Source of the DNA: Rhodococcus yunnanensis NBRC 103083
GTDB lineage: Bacteria > Actinomycetota > Actinomycetes > Mycobacteriales > Mycobacteriaceae
Length of the DNA: 64,000 nucleotides
Reading direction: 5' to 3'
Assembly (NCBI RefSeq): GCF_001895005.1
Contig: NZ_BCXH01000021.1
Coordinates: forward strand, 1-64,000
The notes beneath the pieces were generated by a model. The model saw only the letters and a list, made by a program, of their open reading frames with translations. It was not told the DNA's origin and ran no database searches. The position numbers and the translations under genes were made by a program. The first letter of the stretch is position 1; each line of letters starts with the position of its first letter. Positions 1-9,676 of this stretch are shown piece by piece.

Positions 1-1
1 C

Positions 2-3000
2 TACCAAACACTCGTGACCTTCACTCCGCGAGAGGTCATGGAAGAGACCGGGCTGAACGAGGGTTCGGATCCGAACTCGTTGAAGGCCGGTGCGGCAATC
101 GGATTGGATGCGAAGACTACGAAAACAGATCTGGAGCTGTACGTTTCCGAACACGAGTCGTCACTCGAGTTCCATGGCAGTTATGCGGCCGAACTGTTCT
201 CGAAATCGCAGATCGATACGTTCTGCGACGCTCTGCGTGCAACGTTCGACTGGCTCGGATCCGCAGCACTGGACAGTCGGCTTTCGGACCTTCCGACGGT
301 CGCGTACCGACCACAGTCCGTCGAATCCCATAGTGCCCGAGAACTGTCCGATCACATCGTGTCATCACTGCGTGCACACGAGGACCAGCGGGCGTTGACG
401 TCGACCGGTGGCGATCGATGGACCTATGGTGATCTGGAAACACACATAGCTGCTTGGCAGTGGGAACTCGCTGCTGCGGGAGTTCGTCCGGAAAGCCGTG
501 TGGGGATCATGTGCGATCGATCCCCGGAACTGGCCGCGCTGATTCTGGCAGTGATCTTGTCCGGTGCTGCCTACATACCGGTGGATCCGCATTATCCGGA
601 CGAGCGCATTGCCTTCGTCCTGCGTGACTCACGTCCCGATGTCGTTGTCACGAACGCCGAATATATCGGGCATGTAAGAGATCTCGTGTCCGTACCGATT
701 CTCGCCGCCGAGCATCCACGCACCTCTCCCTCGAACGCAGCCCTCGAGCTCCGTGCAGTCGACGGTTCCGCTGCGGTGAACGTGTTGTACACCTCCGGTT
801 CGACAGGAAAACCGAAGGGAGTGATCGGAACTCGGGCAGCGTTGGGCGCGCGTGTGGACTGGGCTGTGGCGCAGTGGTCAGTTCCGGCGGCGGACGGCGC
901 CTGGCATCGTTCCGAGTACGACCGCCGAATCTGGAAAACCTCGACCAGCTTCGTCGACGGTTCGACCGAGTTGCTGGCAGCGATCTGTGCCGGAGCGTCG
1001 ATCGTCGTTCCGACCGACGCGGAGGCACGTGATGTGCAGCGTCTGGCAGACCTGATCGAGGAACATTCGATCACCGAGATCACGCTCGTGCCGTCGGTGG
1101 CCTCGGCGCTCGTCGACATGGTGCCCGAGAAGTTGACGTCGCTGCGCACCTACGTCCTGAGCGGCGAGGCGCTGTCCGGTGCGCTTGCATCGAGCATCCT
1201 CGAGAGGGAGGACGTACGGGTCATCAACTCGTACGGCTCTTCCGAAGTTGCAGGCGACGTGAGCTTTTCGATACTCGACGGGAGCGAGGATGCAAACGTC
1301 TCAATCGGGTCAGCGCCCGAAGGCGTCGAACTGATCGTTCTCGACGGTCTGTTGCGGCCGGTGCATCCGGGTGTGATCGGCGAACTGTACGTATCGGGCG
1401 TGCAGTTGGCGCGCGGATACAACGACGACCAGCGCAACACCGCAGTGCGTTTCGTCGCACATCCCTACCGGCATGGGTCGCGGGTGTTCCGCACCGGTGA
1501 TCTCGTGCGTGCCGGAACCGACGGACTTCTCCGGTACGTCGGTCGATCCGACCATCAGGTCAAGATCCGCGGTATGCGCGTCGAGATCGGCGAGATCGAA
1601 TCGGTACTCACGAGCCTGGAGGTCGTGGCAGGTGCGGTGGTGATCCACGACGGCACCTCGACAACCGGACGGCTCGACGCTTACGTCGTGCGCGAATCGA
1701 TGGAAGTGACCGCACAGGACGTTCGGGATCGCGCACGTGCCCTCCTGCCGGATCACATGGTCCCGAACATCGTGTTCGTGGACGTAATTCCGCTGACTCC
1801 CAATGGGAAGGTCGACCGGAAGGCGTTGCGACTGATCGAAGTCCAACTCCCGACCTCGCGCCCGCCGGAGACGGCACTCGAGCAGCGACTGGCCAAATTC
1901 TTCGGGGCCGGGTTGTCCGGTGCGGCGATCGGTGCGGAGGACGACTTCTTCGCACTCGGTGGCGACAGCATCTCAGCGCTTGCTGTTGCTCGTGCGGCGA
2001 TGCGCGACGGGTTGGCAGTGACCGTCCGAGACATATTCGAGCAGCGGACGATCGCCAAGCTGGCCGACAATCTGGATCGCCGACGCCCGCCTTCGCGGCA
2101 GTGGGACTTCGAGCCCGGCATGCTGACCGCGCAACAGCGTGAAATTCTCGCCGGTGCGGCTCGTTACTGGACGGTCGTCGTCGGACTCGGTGCCGACACC
2201 GACCGCTCCAGGCTCGAAACCGCCTACGACAAGGTGGTCGGCGAGCAGGAGAGCCTGCGTCTGGTGGTGGTACCCGATCCACCTCGGCTGGACCTGTCCC
2301 GTGAGTCGGAGAGAACGCTGTCGTTCGGCGGGCGCGGTGCAGATCCACTCGAGATTCGCGCCGAACACGAACTCACCCTCGGCAGGACCGGACGGACGTC
2401 GGTGGCGTCGGTTACCGAGGACGGGTCGCACCTGGTGTGGACGATCCATTCGGCCGTCGTGGATTCCGACTCGTGGACTCTGCTGCTGACCACTCTGCGC
2501 GACGCGTACACGAGCGGAGAACTCGAACACCGCGACAGGACGGCCTATCCGTCCTGGATTGCGTTGCAGAACAGCCTTGATCAGGGTGTGGAGGTCGACG
2601 CCGCATACTGGTCCCGCGTTGCGGTTTCGTCGTCGGCATCGGCCGCATCAGGTGTGACGTCCACAGTTGCAGGACAGCTGAGCGTTGACCTCGTAGGCGA
2701 CGTTGTCGCGGCAGCCGATGCTGCTGGGATCTCGCCGCGAGGTGTGTTGAGTTCGGCGTTCGCCGAGGTGCTCACCGGTGGCGCCACGCGTCCGCTGATG
2801 ATCGCAACGAGCGGTCCCGTGCCGGAGGAAGGTGTCGAAGGGCTACGTGTCGTCGACACGGCAGGTAATTTCACTATCCGGTACGGGCTTGCAATCGCGA
2901 ACACCGTCGAGAATCCGGGCGGTGGATGGTGGCGGATAGGACTTCTCGACGCCACCGTCACCGCGCATCGTCTCGGACTCGAACACAGCGGCGGGTTCGC

Positions 3001-4357
3001 ATCCTTCGAGAAGGAAAACGAGCAGTACATCTACGACGGTGAATTCAGCTACGAGGAGATCGGCGAGCCGTCGGGATGGTCGATCGAGCATGCGATGGTC
3101 GGCGGCGTGCCGGATTCGTTCCACGGTTCGCCGCAGCTTGTCGTCACGGTGATCGACCGCGGCGGTCGGTTGTCTGTGGAGTGGGAGCTGACGGCGAATC
3201 ATGATCTGACCGAATGCTTCACCGAGAAGTGGACGCACGCGTTGGAGGAACTGTGCGCCGACGTGATGGAACTCGGTAAGGACGCCGAAATAGTCGAAGG
3301 TATCGAACATCGGATCGTCTTACCACCGACACCCACGACGCACAGAGTCCGTAGTGAGGCGAAACATGGAGCTGTGGTGCCGTACACGGCCACGTTCTCT
3401 GCCTCGGGTGAACTGACTGCGACGATGGTGCGGACTCGCCTGCGCTGGGCGGCGCAGAAGTGGGAGGCACTGCGTTCGGCCGTGACAGTCAAGAATCAGC
3501 TCGTGTGGCTGTCCGAGATCACCCCGTTCGCGACCGGGTGGGTGTGCGATGTGGTTCGTGACGTGGAAGATGCCGCGTTGCAGAACAATTCGGACCTCGC
3601 GGTTCTCAACGTCGGGGATGGGCGAGGTATCACCGTCGATCTCGTGCGCGGTGACTCGGGCTCGTCGTTGATCGTCGCCGTCCACCCGTTGGTGGCGGAT
3701 CGACGATCGCTCGACCAGCTGGGTCGCTATCTCGTCTCGGGCGAACGCGACGGGCTCGACTTCGAATCCAGCTTCGCCGAAGCGGTGCGTGCACTGGAGG
3801 ACGTGTCGAAGTCCGCTGACACGACCGAGCGATTCGAGGAATACGCCGCATACCTCACTCAATACACGACCGAACGTCCTGCCTCGGTGGACGATTCGAC
3901 AGTCGTCGGTCGTGCGACCATCGACTGGAGGAAGCTCGATCGGCAGCGACTGCTCGAGGTGACGCGTGAGGTCGTCGGGGGAGCGTTCGACTCGTCCGCG
4001 ATCGAGGCCGAGTACACAGCTCCGGATGCACCCTTCGGATCGTTGACTCGAACATTCCTCTACGACCGAAGTGACGCACCGCAATCGATCACGGAGTACT
4101 TCGACATCTGGAAGTACCTGTCCAACAAGTCACGACGAACGCTGAAAAAGGTCGGGAGTCCGGTGCTGCTCGCGGAACTGTACGACGGTGATCGAATGGA
4201 CTCCGGACGTGAGGGGCTCGAGCGCGGGTATCCGGTGATCGCGCGATTCCGGTATTCCGGAGACGACGTAGTCGAACTCGCCATCATCGGTGCCGGCGGC
4301 CGCGGCCAGGAAGTTCTGGACATGTGGGCTGCACGGCTACGAGAGTCGGCGATCTGA
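2..4357 (+). CDS. Non-ribosomal peptide synthetase, C-terminal part (5' truncated by window edge)
   Basis: The frame is open to the first base, so the N-terminus lies outside. From the GTG at 14, residues 1 to about 95 are the end of a condensation domain. An adenylation domain follows, with A3 TSGSTGKPKG near residue 259, A5 SYGSSE near 405, A7 FRTGDL near 491, A8 KIRGMRVEIGEIE near 516 and A10 NGKVDRKAL near 597. A carrier domain follows with LGGDS near 648. The last ~750 residues hold two condensation/epimerization-like domains whose HHxxxDG motifs are degenerate: IHSAVVDSDS near 811 and VHPLVADRRS near 1222. No thioesterase is present. The neighbouring aryl carrier protein, isochorismatase and siderophore reductases point to a dihydroxybenzoate-capped siderophore. 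The amino-acid substrate was not predicted. Confidence 0.93.
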   Translation, partial: YQTLVTFTPREVMEETGLNEGSDPNSLKAGAAIGLDAKTTKTDLELYVSEHESSLEFHGSYAAELFSKSQIDTFCDALRATFDWLGSAALDSRLSDLPTVAYRPQSVESHSARELSDHIVSSLRAHEDQRALTSTGGDRWTYGDLETHIAAWQWELAAAGVRPESRVGIMCDRSPELAALILAVILSGAAYIPVDPHYPDERIAFVLRDSRPDVVVTNAEYIGHVRDLVSVPILAAEHPRTSPSNAALELRAVDGSAAVNVLYTSGSTGKPKGVIGTRAALGARVDWAVAQWSVPAADGAWHRSEYDRRIWKTSTSFVDGSTELLAAICAGASIVVPTDAEARDVQRLADLIEEHSITEITLVPSVASALVDMVPEKLTSLRTYVLSGEALSGALASSILEREDVRVINSYGSSEVAGDVSFSILDGSEDANVSIGSAPEGVELIVLDGLLRPVHPGVIGELYVSGVQLARGYNDDQRNTAVRFVAHPYRHGSRVFRTGDLVRAGTDGLLRYVGRSDHQVKIRGMRVEIGEIESVLTSLEVVAGAVVIHDGTSTTGRLDAYVVRESMEVTAQDVRDRARALLPDHMVPNIVFVDVIPLTPNGKVDRKALRLIEVQLPTSRPPETALEQRLAKFFGAGLSGAAIGAEDDFFALGGDSISALAVARAAMRDGLAVTVRDIFEQRTIAKLADNLDRRRPPSRQWDFEPGMLTAQQREILAGAARYWTVVVGLGADTDRSRLETAYDKVVGEQESLRLVVVPDPPRLDLSRESERTLSFGGRGADPLEIRAEHELTLGRTGRTSVASVTEDGSHLVWTIHSAVVDSDSWTLLLTTLRDAYTSGELEHRDRTAYPSWIALQNSLDQGVEVDAAYWSRVAVSSSASAASGVTSTVAGQLSVDLVGDVVAAADAAGISPRGVLSSAFAEVLTGGATRPLMIATSGPVPEEGVEGLRVVDTAGNFTIRYGLAIANTVENPGGGWWRIGLLDATVTAHRLGLEHSGGFASFEKENEQYIYDGEFSYEEIGEPSGWSIEHAMVGGVPDSFHGSPQLVVTVIDRGGRLSVEWELTANHDLTECFTEKWTHALEELCADVMELGKDAEIVEGIEHRIVLPPTPTTHRVRSEAKHGAVVPYTATFSASGELTATMVRTRLRWAAQKWEALRSAVTVKNQLVWLSEITPFATGWVCDVVRDVEDAALQNNSDLAVLNVGDGRGITVDLVRGDSGSSLIVAVHPLVADRRSLDQLGRYLVSGERDGLDFESSFAEAVRALEDVSKSADTTERFEEYAAYLTQYTTERPASVDDSTVVGRATIDWRKLDRQRLLEVTREVVGGAFDSSAIEAEYTAPDAPFGSLTRTFLYDRSDAPQSITEYFDIWKYLSNKSRRTLKKVGSPVLLAELYDGDRMDSGREGLERGYPVIARFRYSGDDVVELAIIGAGGRGQEVLDMWAARLRESAI

Positions 4358-4516
4358 TGCGCTGCCTCGGCGCGGGTGGCTGCCGCGGGTGGCTGCACTG
4401 TCGGACGTCGATCCCGGCGTTCGGGAGCCACATCGCGCAATTGTGGGCTGATACGATCGCACCGATTTCCGTGGGGGCCATATCGAGTAGCTTCCGCCTG
4501 AATTCTTGGGAGAATA

Positions 4517-5416
4517 ATGTCGAACTCGTCGTGGCGGGGATATCTCTACGCCGAAGTCGTGTCCGTGCAACGACTCACGCCGCACATGGTGCGCGTGGTC
4601 TTCGGTGGGCCCGACATGGCGAACTATGTACCGTCGGGAGCTCCCGACGAGTGCATGGCCGTGTTCTTTCCTCGCGAGGGTGAGGAGCGGCCGCCGGCGA
4701 TGACGGCGGATGCCGATGGCGTGTGGTGGTATCACGGCATCGCCGACCAGCCCGAATCCCGAAACTATTCGGTGCGCCGATTCGATCGTGATGCGGGCCG
4801 GCTCGTCATCGACTTCGTGGCGCACGAGGGTGGGCTGGCCGCGACCTGGGCGCTCGAAGCAAGGCCAGGGCAGGTGCTGCTGCTGGCAGGCGCTCGCTCG
4901 TGGTACGACAAACCCGAGGCCGCGGAATGGCAGTTGCTCGTCGCGGACATGACCGGGCTGCCTTCCCTCGGACGGATAGTCGAAGAACTGCCGGCGGGGG
5001 CGCGCGCACACGCGATCGTCGAGGTGTTGGAACCGAGCGACGTGCAACAGTTCGAAACGCGCGGTGATGTCACGTACGACTGGCGCGTGGGAACCGGCAA
5101 CGGCGACTCGGAAAGCGTGCTCGCAGAAGCGGTGCGAGGTTACCCGTTGCCGGACGGTGACGGATACGTCTGGTTCGCCGGAGAGGCATCAGTTACTCGC
5201 GCAGTACGCAAGTACTTCCGCAAGGAACTCGACTACAGCCAGGAACGTTTCGAAATAATCGGCTACTGGCGAGCGCAGGCGGAGCGGTGGTTGGAGAAGT
5301 ACAAGAAGCACGAGAGCTCGGCTCTGGCGGCATACAACGAAGTCATCGACAGCGGGGGTTCGGAGTTCGAAGCAGACGAGCAGTACGACGAGCTGCTCGA
5401 AGGCGTCGGCCTGTGA
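4517..5416 (+). CDS. Siderophore-interacting protein (FAD-dependent ferric-siderophore reductase), copy 1
   Basis: This 299-residue protein belongs to the SIP/ViuB family of cytosolic flavoproteins that release iron from imported ferric siderophores by reduction. An N-terminal FAD-binding barrel carries the flavin motif RNYSVRRFD. The NAD(P)H-binding half includes ADMTGLPSLGRIVEELPAGA and the conserved YVWFAGE. A charged C-terminal tail (EKYKKHE onward) follows. The ATG sits behind GGGAG at suitable spacing. It lies 159 bp after the NRPS and 43 bp before the carrier-protein gene. A close paralog is at 6539-7426, about two thirds identical by eye, so the pair probably arose by local duplication. 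The exact electron donor is not evident. Confidence 0.92.
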   Translation: MSNSSWRGYLYAEVVSVQRLTPHMVRVVFGGPDMANYVPSGAPDECMAVFFPREGEERPPAMTADADGVWWYHGIADQPESRNYSVRRFDRDAGRLVIDFVAHEGGLAATWALEARPGQVLLLAGARSWYDKPEAAEWQLLVADMTGLPSLGRIVEELPAGARAHAIVEVLEPSDVQQFETRGDVTYDWRVGTGNGDSESVLAEAVRGYPLPDGDGYVWFAGEASVTRAVRKYFRKELDYSQERFEIIGYWRAQAERWLEKYKKHESSALAAYNEVIDSGGSEFEADEQYDELLEGVGL

Positions 5417-5459
5417 GCGGTTCGGTGTCCGTATCCAAACGAAAAGGTCAGGTGTCGTA

Positions 5460-5693
5460 GTGGCTGCAGTGATAGACCGTTCCACGTTGTTGAGTGATGT
5501 CGCGTCAATTCTCGAGGTGGACGTCCAGGAATTGGACGACGATACCAACCTACTCGACGCAGGGTTGGACTCGATTCGCCTCATGTCACTGGTCGAGAAA
5601 TGGAAAAGCGACGGCGTGGACAACGTCGACTTTCTCGAACTTGCGGCCGATCCTGTTGTGGGCAGCTGGGTTTCGATCGTGGTTCCGGCGTAA
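5460..5693 (+). CDS. Free-standing aryl/acyl carrier protein
   Basis: This 77-residue protein is a single carrier domain. The serine in GLDSIRLMSL is the expected phosphopantetheine attachment site. Acidic helices on both sides (DVQELDDDTNLLD, VDFLELAADP) fit a carrier fold. In many catecholate pathways this domain is fused to the isochorismatase (EntB). Here it is separate, and the isochorismatase follows at once. It most likely carries an activated 2,3-dihydroxybenzoyl group for the NRPS. The start is GTG behind AAAGGT. No ligase for loading it lies in the window; it is probably upstream. Confidence 0.85.
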   Translation: MAAVIDRSTLLSDVASILEVDVQELDDDTNLLDAGLDSIRLMSLVEKWKSDGVDNVDFLELAADPVVGSWVSIVVPA

Positions 5694-5735
5694 CGAGGGA
5701 CCCACTTTCGGAGCCGACTAGCCTAAACTGGAGAC

Positions 5736-6422
5736 ATGTCCATTTCGGAGATTGCGCCCTATTCCCTGCCGGATTTCGCAGATATCCACCCGAACAAGGC
5801 GTCGTGGGAACTCGACTCCTCTCGTGCGGCGCTGTTGATCCACGACATGCAGAACTATTTCATCGATGCGTATCGAGTGGACGAAGAACCCATGGATACG
5901 GTGTTGCCCAATATCGTCGCCATACGCGCGGCGTGTTCCGAACTGGGTATTCCGGTGGTATACACGATGCAACCCGGTGATCAGCATCCGTCGCGACGCG
6001 GAATTCTCGCCGACTTCTGGGGCCCAGGGCTGGCAGTGGGGCGCGATACCGAGGTGGTCGAGCAATTGACCCCTCGTGAGACAGACATTCAGGTGACCAA
6101 ATGGCGCTACTCGGCGTTCCAGCGGACCGACCTTCGTCAACTCCTCGGCCATCATGGACGTGATCAGCTGATCGTCACCGGGGTATATGCGCACATGGGA
6201 TGTCTGCTCAGCGCGGCCGAAGCGTTCATGAGCGATGTCCAGCCGTTCTTCGTCGCCGACGCCACCGCAGACTTCACACGTGACGAGCATGCGATGGCAC
6301 TCGATTACGCGGCCAAGCGCTGCGCGGCAGTCGTCACTTCCGAGTCGGTCGTATCGTCACTCACGCGCGCCGACGCAGTTCGAGGTCGCGCAGAGAGCTC
6401 ACTGGTTGTACCCGCATACTGA
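5736..6422 (+). CDS. Isochorismatase (single-domain, EntB-like without carrier domain)
   Basis: This 228-residue cysteine-hydrolase-superfamily enzyme should convert isochorismate to 2,3-dihydro-2,3-dihydroxybenzoate plus pyruvate. Family motifs seen are [14 protein letters not shown] near the N-terminus (catalytic Asp), the KWRYSAF segment (catalytic Lys), and [18 protein letters not shown], where EntB-type isochorismatases lack the nucleophilic Cys at the Gly/Ala-rich turn. The protein ends without a carrier domain, which is supplied by the gene just upstream. GGAG precedes the ATG. The sequence at 5719-5727 (TAGCCTAAA) resembles half of an iron box or a -10 element but is too weak to call. 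Confidence 0.9.
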   Translation: MSISEIAPYSLPDFADIHPNKASWELDSSRAALLIHDMQNYFIDAYRVDEEPMDTVLPNIVAIRAACSELGIPVVYTMQPGDQHPSRRGILADFWGPGLAVGRDTEVVEQLTPRETDIQVTKWRYSAFQRTDLRQLLGHHGRDQLIVTGVYAHMGCLLSAAEAFMSDVQPFFVADATADFTRDEHAMALDYAAKRCAAVVTSESVVSSLTRADAVRGRAESSLVVPAY

Positions 6423-6423
6423 T

Positions 6424-6442
6424 TGAGGGTAGCCTACCCAGA
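6424..6442 (+). promoter_or_regulatory. IdeR/DmdR-like iron box
   Basis: TGAGGGTAGCCTACCCAGA matches the actinobacterial iron-box consensus TWAGGTWAGSCTWACCTWA at 14 of 19 positions, with a near-palindromic GGGTAGCCTACCC core. It starts one base after the isochorismatase stop and lies 96 bp upstream of the second reductase. This fits iron-repressed transcription of that gene. Confidence 0.6.
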
Positions 6443-6538
6443 CTGACGAACGACGTCGAGGAGGAGCTGGGTCTGCCGACGCCCGACGCGGATCTCTCCC
6501 GACGTCGACATACATGAGCACGTGGACGAGGACGAGCA

Positions 6539-7426
6539 ATGACCGACAAAGGTTTCTATTTCGCAGAGGTAGTTGCAACCGAGCAGTTGAGTACGCACAT
6601 GGTGCGCGTCACGTTCGGCGGTAATGATGTAGCGCAGTACGTTTCGAACGGCGCGCCGGACGAATGCGTGACGATCTTCTTTGCGCGTGACGGCGAAGAA
6701 CGACCTCCCGCCATGACCGTGGTCGACGGTCAGTGGTGGTACCACGACGTCGAGCCGGTTCCCGAGGGGCGAAACTACACAGTGCGCCGCTTCGACGCTG
6801 ACGCAGGGCTTCTCGTCATCGACTTCGTCGCGCATGAGGGTGGTGTCGCGGCAACGTGGGCTCTGCAGGCTGCCGCCGGTCAGGTAGTGCTGTGGACCAG
6901 GCCGCGCTCCTGGTACGACATCCCGGACACAGCGCAGTGGCAGTTGCTCGTCGCGGACATGACAGGACTACCCGCTCTGGGGCGGGTGATCGAGGAGCTT
7001 CCAGCGGGTGCGAAGGTCCACGCGATCGTCGAGGTCCTCGAGCGAGGCGACATTCAGCAGTTCGAGACAGCAGGTGAGGTCACCTACGACTGGCGATTCG
7101 GTTCCGGCAACGGCGATTCGGCGAGTGTTCTGGAAGGCGTCGTTCGTGAGTACGTGCTTCCGGAAGGTGAAGGGTACGTCTGGTTCGCCGGCGAAGCAGC
7201 CGTTTCTCGGGCGGTGCGTAAGTACTTCCGCAAGGAACTTGGTTATGCGGTAGCGCATTTCGAGATCATCGGCTACTGGCGCGTCAACTCCGAGCAGTGG
7301 CTCGAGAAGTACAAGCAGTATCAAGAAGAGGCGATCGCGGTGTACGACGGTGCGCTCGAAGCTGGGCGCAGTGAAGCCGAGGCGAGCGAAGAGTTCGACG
7401 CTATGTTGGAGCGCGTCGGCCTTTGA
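6539..7426 (+). CDS. Siderophore-interacting protein (FAD-dependent ferric-siderophore reductase), copy 2
   Basis: This 295-residue paralog of the protein at 4517-5416 has the same architecture: flavin motif RNYTVRRFD, substrate-loop WYHDVEP, NAD(P)H-domain ADMTGLPALGRVIEELPAGA and YVWFAGEAAVSRAVRKYF. The two copies differ mainly in the first 30 residues, the active-site loop (VLWTRPRSWYD here, LLLAGARSWYD in copy 1) and the C-terminal helices. They may therefore prefer different siderophores. It has its own leader of about 115 bp with an IdeR-like box, so it is probably transcribed separately as well as by read-through. Confidence 0.92.
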   Translation: MTDKGFYFAEVVATEQLSTHMVRVTFGGNDVAQYVSNGAPDECVTIFFARDGEERPPAMTVVDGQWWYHDVEPVPEGRNYTVRRFDADAGLLVIDFVAHEGGVAATWALQAAAGQVVLWTRPRSWYDIPDTAQWQLLVADMTGLPALGRVIEELPAGAKVHAIVEVLERGDIQQFETAGEVTYDWRFGSGNGDSASVLEGVVREYVLPEGEGYVWFAGEAAVSRAVRKYFRKELGYAVAHFEIIGYWRVNSEQWLEKYKQYQEEAIAVYDGALEAGRSEAEASEEFDAMLERVGL

Positions 7427-7460
7427 TGTCCCTGTGTCGCCACGGCTGCATACTCGACGG

Positions 7461-8204
7461 GTGAGTTCTTCTCTGGTCGAACCCGGTGTCCCGTTGGCGG
7501 TGCTGTGTGTCGTGATGGTGCTGTCGGCTGCGTTGGTCTATCGAATCTCGGCGATCGGCCGAGTGACCACCGTGCCGTCGGCCTCGCTACGAGGTTTCGC
7601 ACAGTTGGCCGCGGTATCGCTCGTTCTGGCTGGGGCACTGGCTCATCTGTGGTCGTCGCTGCTGGTCCTGCTGGTGATGTTCGGGGCTGCGGCCTTCACG
7701 TCGATCCGTCGTTCCGAGGCAGGCAAGTCGGGGCTGTGGTTGGCGGTTCCGCTTGCGGCAGGCGTCGGTGTCGTGGTGCCTCTGTGTCTGATCACCGGAG
7801 TTGTGCCGCCGGAGGGCATCGCGATCGTTCCGGTCGGTGGCATCATCCTCGGAGGAACGATGACTGCGACGTCGCTCGCTGCTCGCCGCGCTCTCGACGC
7901 GTTGTCAGCTCGTCGCGGTGAAGTCGAGGCCGCACTCAGTCTCGGTCTCACCGAACGTGATTCACGACTCGAAGTCGTCCGTCCCACAGCAGGCGACGCG
8001 CTGCTCCCCGGCCTCGATCAGACCCGCACTGTCGGACTCGTGACGTTGCCCGGCGCGTTCGTCGGAGTGCTGCTGGCCAGCGGATCTGCCATTCAGGCCG
8101 GGGCAGTGCAAATTCTGGTTCTGACGGGTCTTCTGTTAGGTCAGACCCTCGCAGTCGTCCTCACCGTCGAATTCGTGTCGCGTGGGATGGTGCATCGGCG
8201 TTAG
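7461..8204 (+). CDS. FetB/UPF0014-family ABC permease
   Basis: This 247-residue polytopic membrane protein of the UPF0014 (FetB/YbbM) family has about six or seven hydrophobic segments. The family loop with LTERDSRLEVVRPTAGDALLPGLDQTRTVGLVTLPGAF contains the conserved LPGAFVG turn. In Escherichia coli FetAB is an iron exporter that helps peroxide resistance. No FetA-type ATPase gene is adjacent here. The frame extends upstream into the reductase gene, but GTG at 7461 gives the expected N-terminus (SSSLVEPGVPLAVL). Its stop overlaps the convergent exporter stop at 8201-8203. Linkage to siderophore genes supports an iron role, by inference. Confidence 0.82.
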   Translation: MSSSLVEPGVPLAVLCVVMVLSAALVYRISAIGRVTTVPSASLRGFAQLAAVSLVLAGALAHLWSSLLVLLVMFGAAAFTSIRRSEAGKSGLWLAVPLAAGVGVVVPLCLITGVVPPEGIAIVPVGGIILGGTMTATSLAARRALDALSARRGEVEAALSLGLTERDSRLEVVRPTAGDALLPGLDQTRTVGLVTLPGAFVGVLLASGSAIQAGAVQILVLTGLLLGQTLAVVLTVEFVSRGMVHRR

Positions 8205-9613
8205 GACTTCGTGCTCCGGCCTGGCATGAGAGCCGCGACCGCCAGCATCAGGACAGCCGCACCGAAGACACCGACGAAGACCAGGTGGATGGCGTCGGAC
8301 AGCTGACTCTGGTCGGGCTCGCCCTGGCCCGAGACTCGGGAGTTGACGATCGCCCCGAAGATCGCGACGCCGACGGCACTGCCGATCGATCGGGCGAACA
8401 TGTTGGTCGAGGTCGCGACGCCACGTTCGGACCAGTCCACCGAGGACTGCGCCGCGATCAGGGTCGGGCTCGCGATGAGACCCATACCGAGGCCGACGAC
8501 GAAGCACACCGCGGCGATCATCCAGATCCGGGAACCGTCGCCGATCAGTGTTGCCAACCCGGTGCCGACGACGGCGATGGACCCACCGGTCAACGCCGTC
8601 GCACGGAACCCGAACCGGAGATAGAACCTGCCCGACAACGACGCCGCGATGGGCCAACCGAGCGTCAGTGTCGCCAATGCGAACCCGGCCACGATGGCAC
8701 CGGTGCCGAGAACACCCTGGACGAAGGTCGGAACGTAGGACGTCAGCCCCAACACGACAGCGCCGACGAGCAGGGAGACGAGGCTGCTGACGACGAGTAC
8801 CCGGCGCGTGAACACCCACAGCGGAAGGATCGGCTCCGCAGCACGGGTCTGCTGCCACGTGAACAGTGCGAGGGAGACGACGCCGAGGGTGAAGATCCCG
8901 GTCGACATCCCCGACGCCCATGCCCAGGACTGTCCACCTTCGAGCAACCCGAGAAGCAGCGCGGCAGCTCCGACGGTCAGCAGCCCGGCTCCGAGATAGT
9001 CGATCCTTGGCTTCGAACGCGAGACAGGTCCTTCGTGGAACCTCCGAATCAGCATCCACGCAGCCAGCCCGCACAGTGGGATGTTGACGAAGAAGATCCA
9101 CCGCCACGAGAGGAACTCGGAGAAGACGCCGCCGAGCGCAGGTCCGAGAACTGCGGACATCGCCCACACGCTCGCCAGATACCCCTGGGCTTTTGCACGT
9201 TCCTGCAGCGTGTAGATGTCACCGGCGATGGTGACCGACATCGGCTGGACGGCACCAGCGCCGAGACCTTGGACGGCTCGGAACGCGATCAGCGCGGGCA
9301 TCGACCACGCCAGTCCGCACAGAATCGAGCCCAGCAGGAACACTCCGATGCCCCACAGCATGATCTTCTTACGTCCGAACAGGTCGGCCAGCTTGCCGTA
9401 GATCGGCACGGACACCGCCTGGGCCAGCAGATAGATCGAGAACAGCCAGGGGAACTGACCGAATCCGCCGAGGTCGTCGACGATCGTCAGAACGGCCGTC
9501 GCGATGATCGTCGAGTCAAGCGCGACGAGTGACGTGCTGAGCATCAGGGCGATGAGGACCGGCCCACGTTCGGAGCGGAAGCCTACATCCGCTACTTCAC
9601 TGTTCGTTGCCAT
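8201..9613 (-). CDS. MFS drug exporter, DHA2 (EmrB/QacA) family
   Basis: The 470-residue protein is a proton-coupled efflux pump of the 14-helix DHA2 group. Motif A appears as [14 protein letters not shown], motif C as [25 protein letters not shown], and helix 1 carries [13 protein letters not shown]. The ATG at 9613 was preferred over in-frame TTG and GTG codons immediately upstream. It is transcribed divergently from purC, with about 60 bp between them. M. tuberculosis also has an EmrB-like gene close to purC. Substrate is unknown. Confidence 0.9.
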   Translation of the reverse strand: MATNSEVADVGFRSERGPVLIALMLSTSLVALDSTIIATAVLTIVDDLGGFGQFPWLFSIYLLAQAVSVPIYGKLADLFGRKKIMLWGIGVFLLGSILCGLAWSMPALIAFRAVQGLGAGAVQPMSVTIAGDIYTLQERAKAQGYLASVWAMSAVLGPALGGVFSEFLSWRWIFFVNIPLCGLAAWMLIRRFHEGPVSRSKPRIDYLGAGLLTVGAAALLLGLLEGGQSWAWASGMSTGIFTLGVVSLALFTWQQTRAAEPILPLWVFTRRVLVVSSLVSLLVGAVVLGLTSYVPTFVQGVLGTGAIVAGFALATLTLGWPIAASLSGRFYLRFGFRATALTGGSIAVVGTGLATLIGDGSRIWMIAAVCFVVGLGMGLIASPTLIAAQSSVDWSERGVATSTNMFARSIGSAVGVAIFGAIVNSRVSGQGEPDQSQLSDAIHLVFVGVFGAAVLMLAVAALMPGRSTKS

Positions 9614-9676
9614 CACCAACCATTGTTGTCCCAGCGCCGAGACACGACGACGTCAGGCCCAGATAGGGTTGTGCTC

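Noticed and set aside
5713-5731. Second iron box before the isochorismatase gene
   Set aside because: Only about 11 of 19 positions match; TAGCCTAAA may be a -10 element instead.
8285-9532. 415-residue plus-strand frame over the MFS exporter
   Set aside because: It shows the same acidic, low-complexity shadow pattern opposite a clear transporter.
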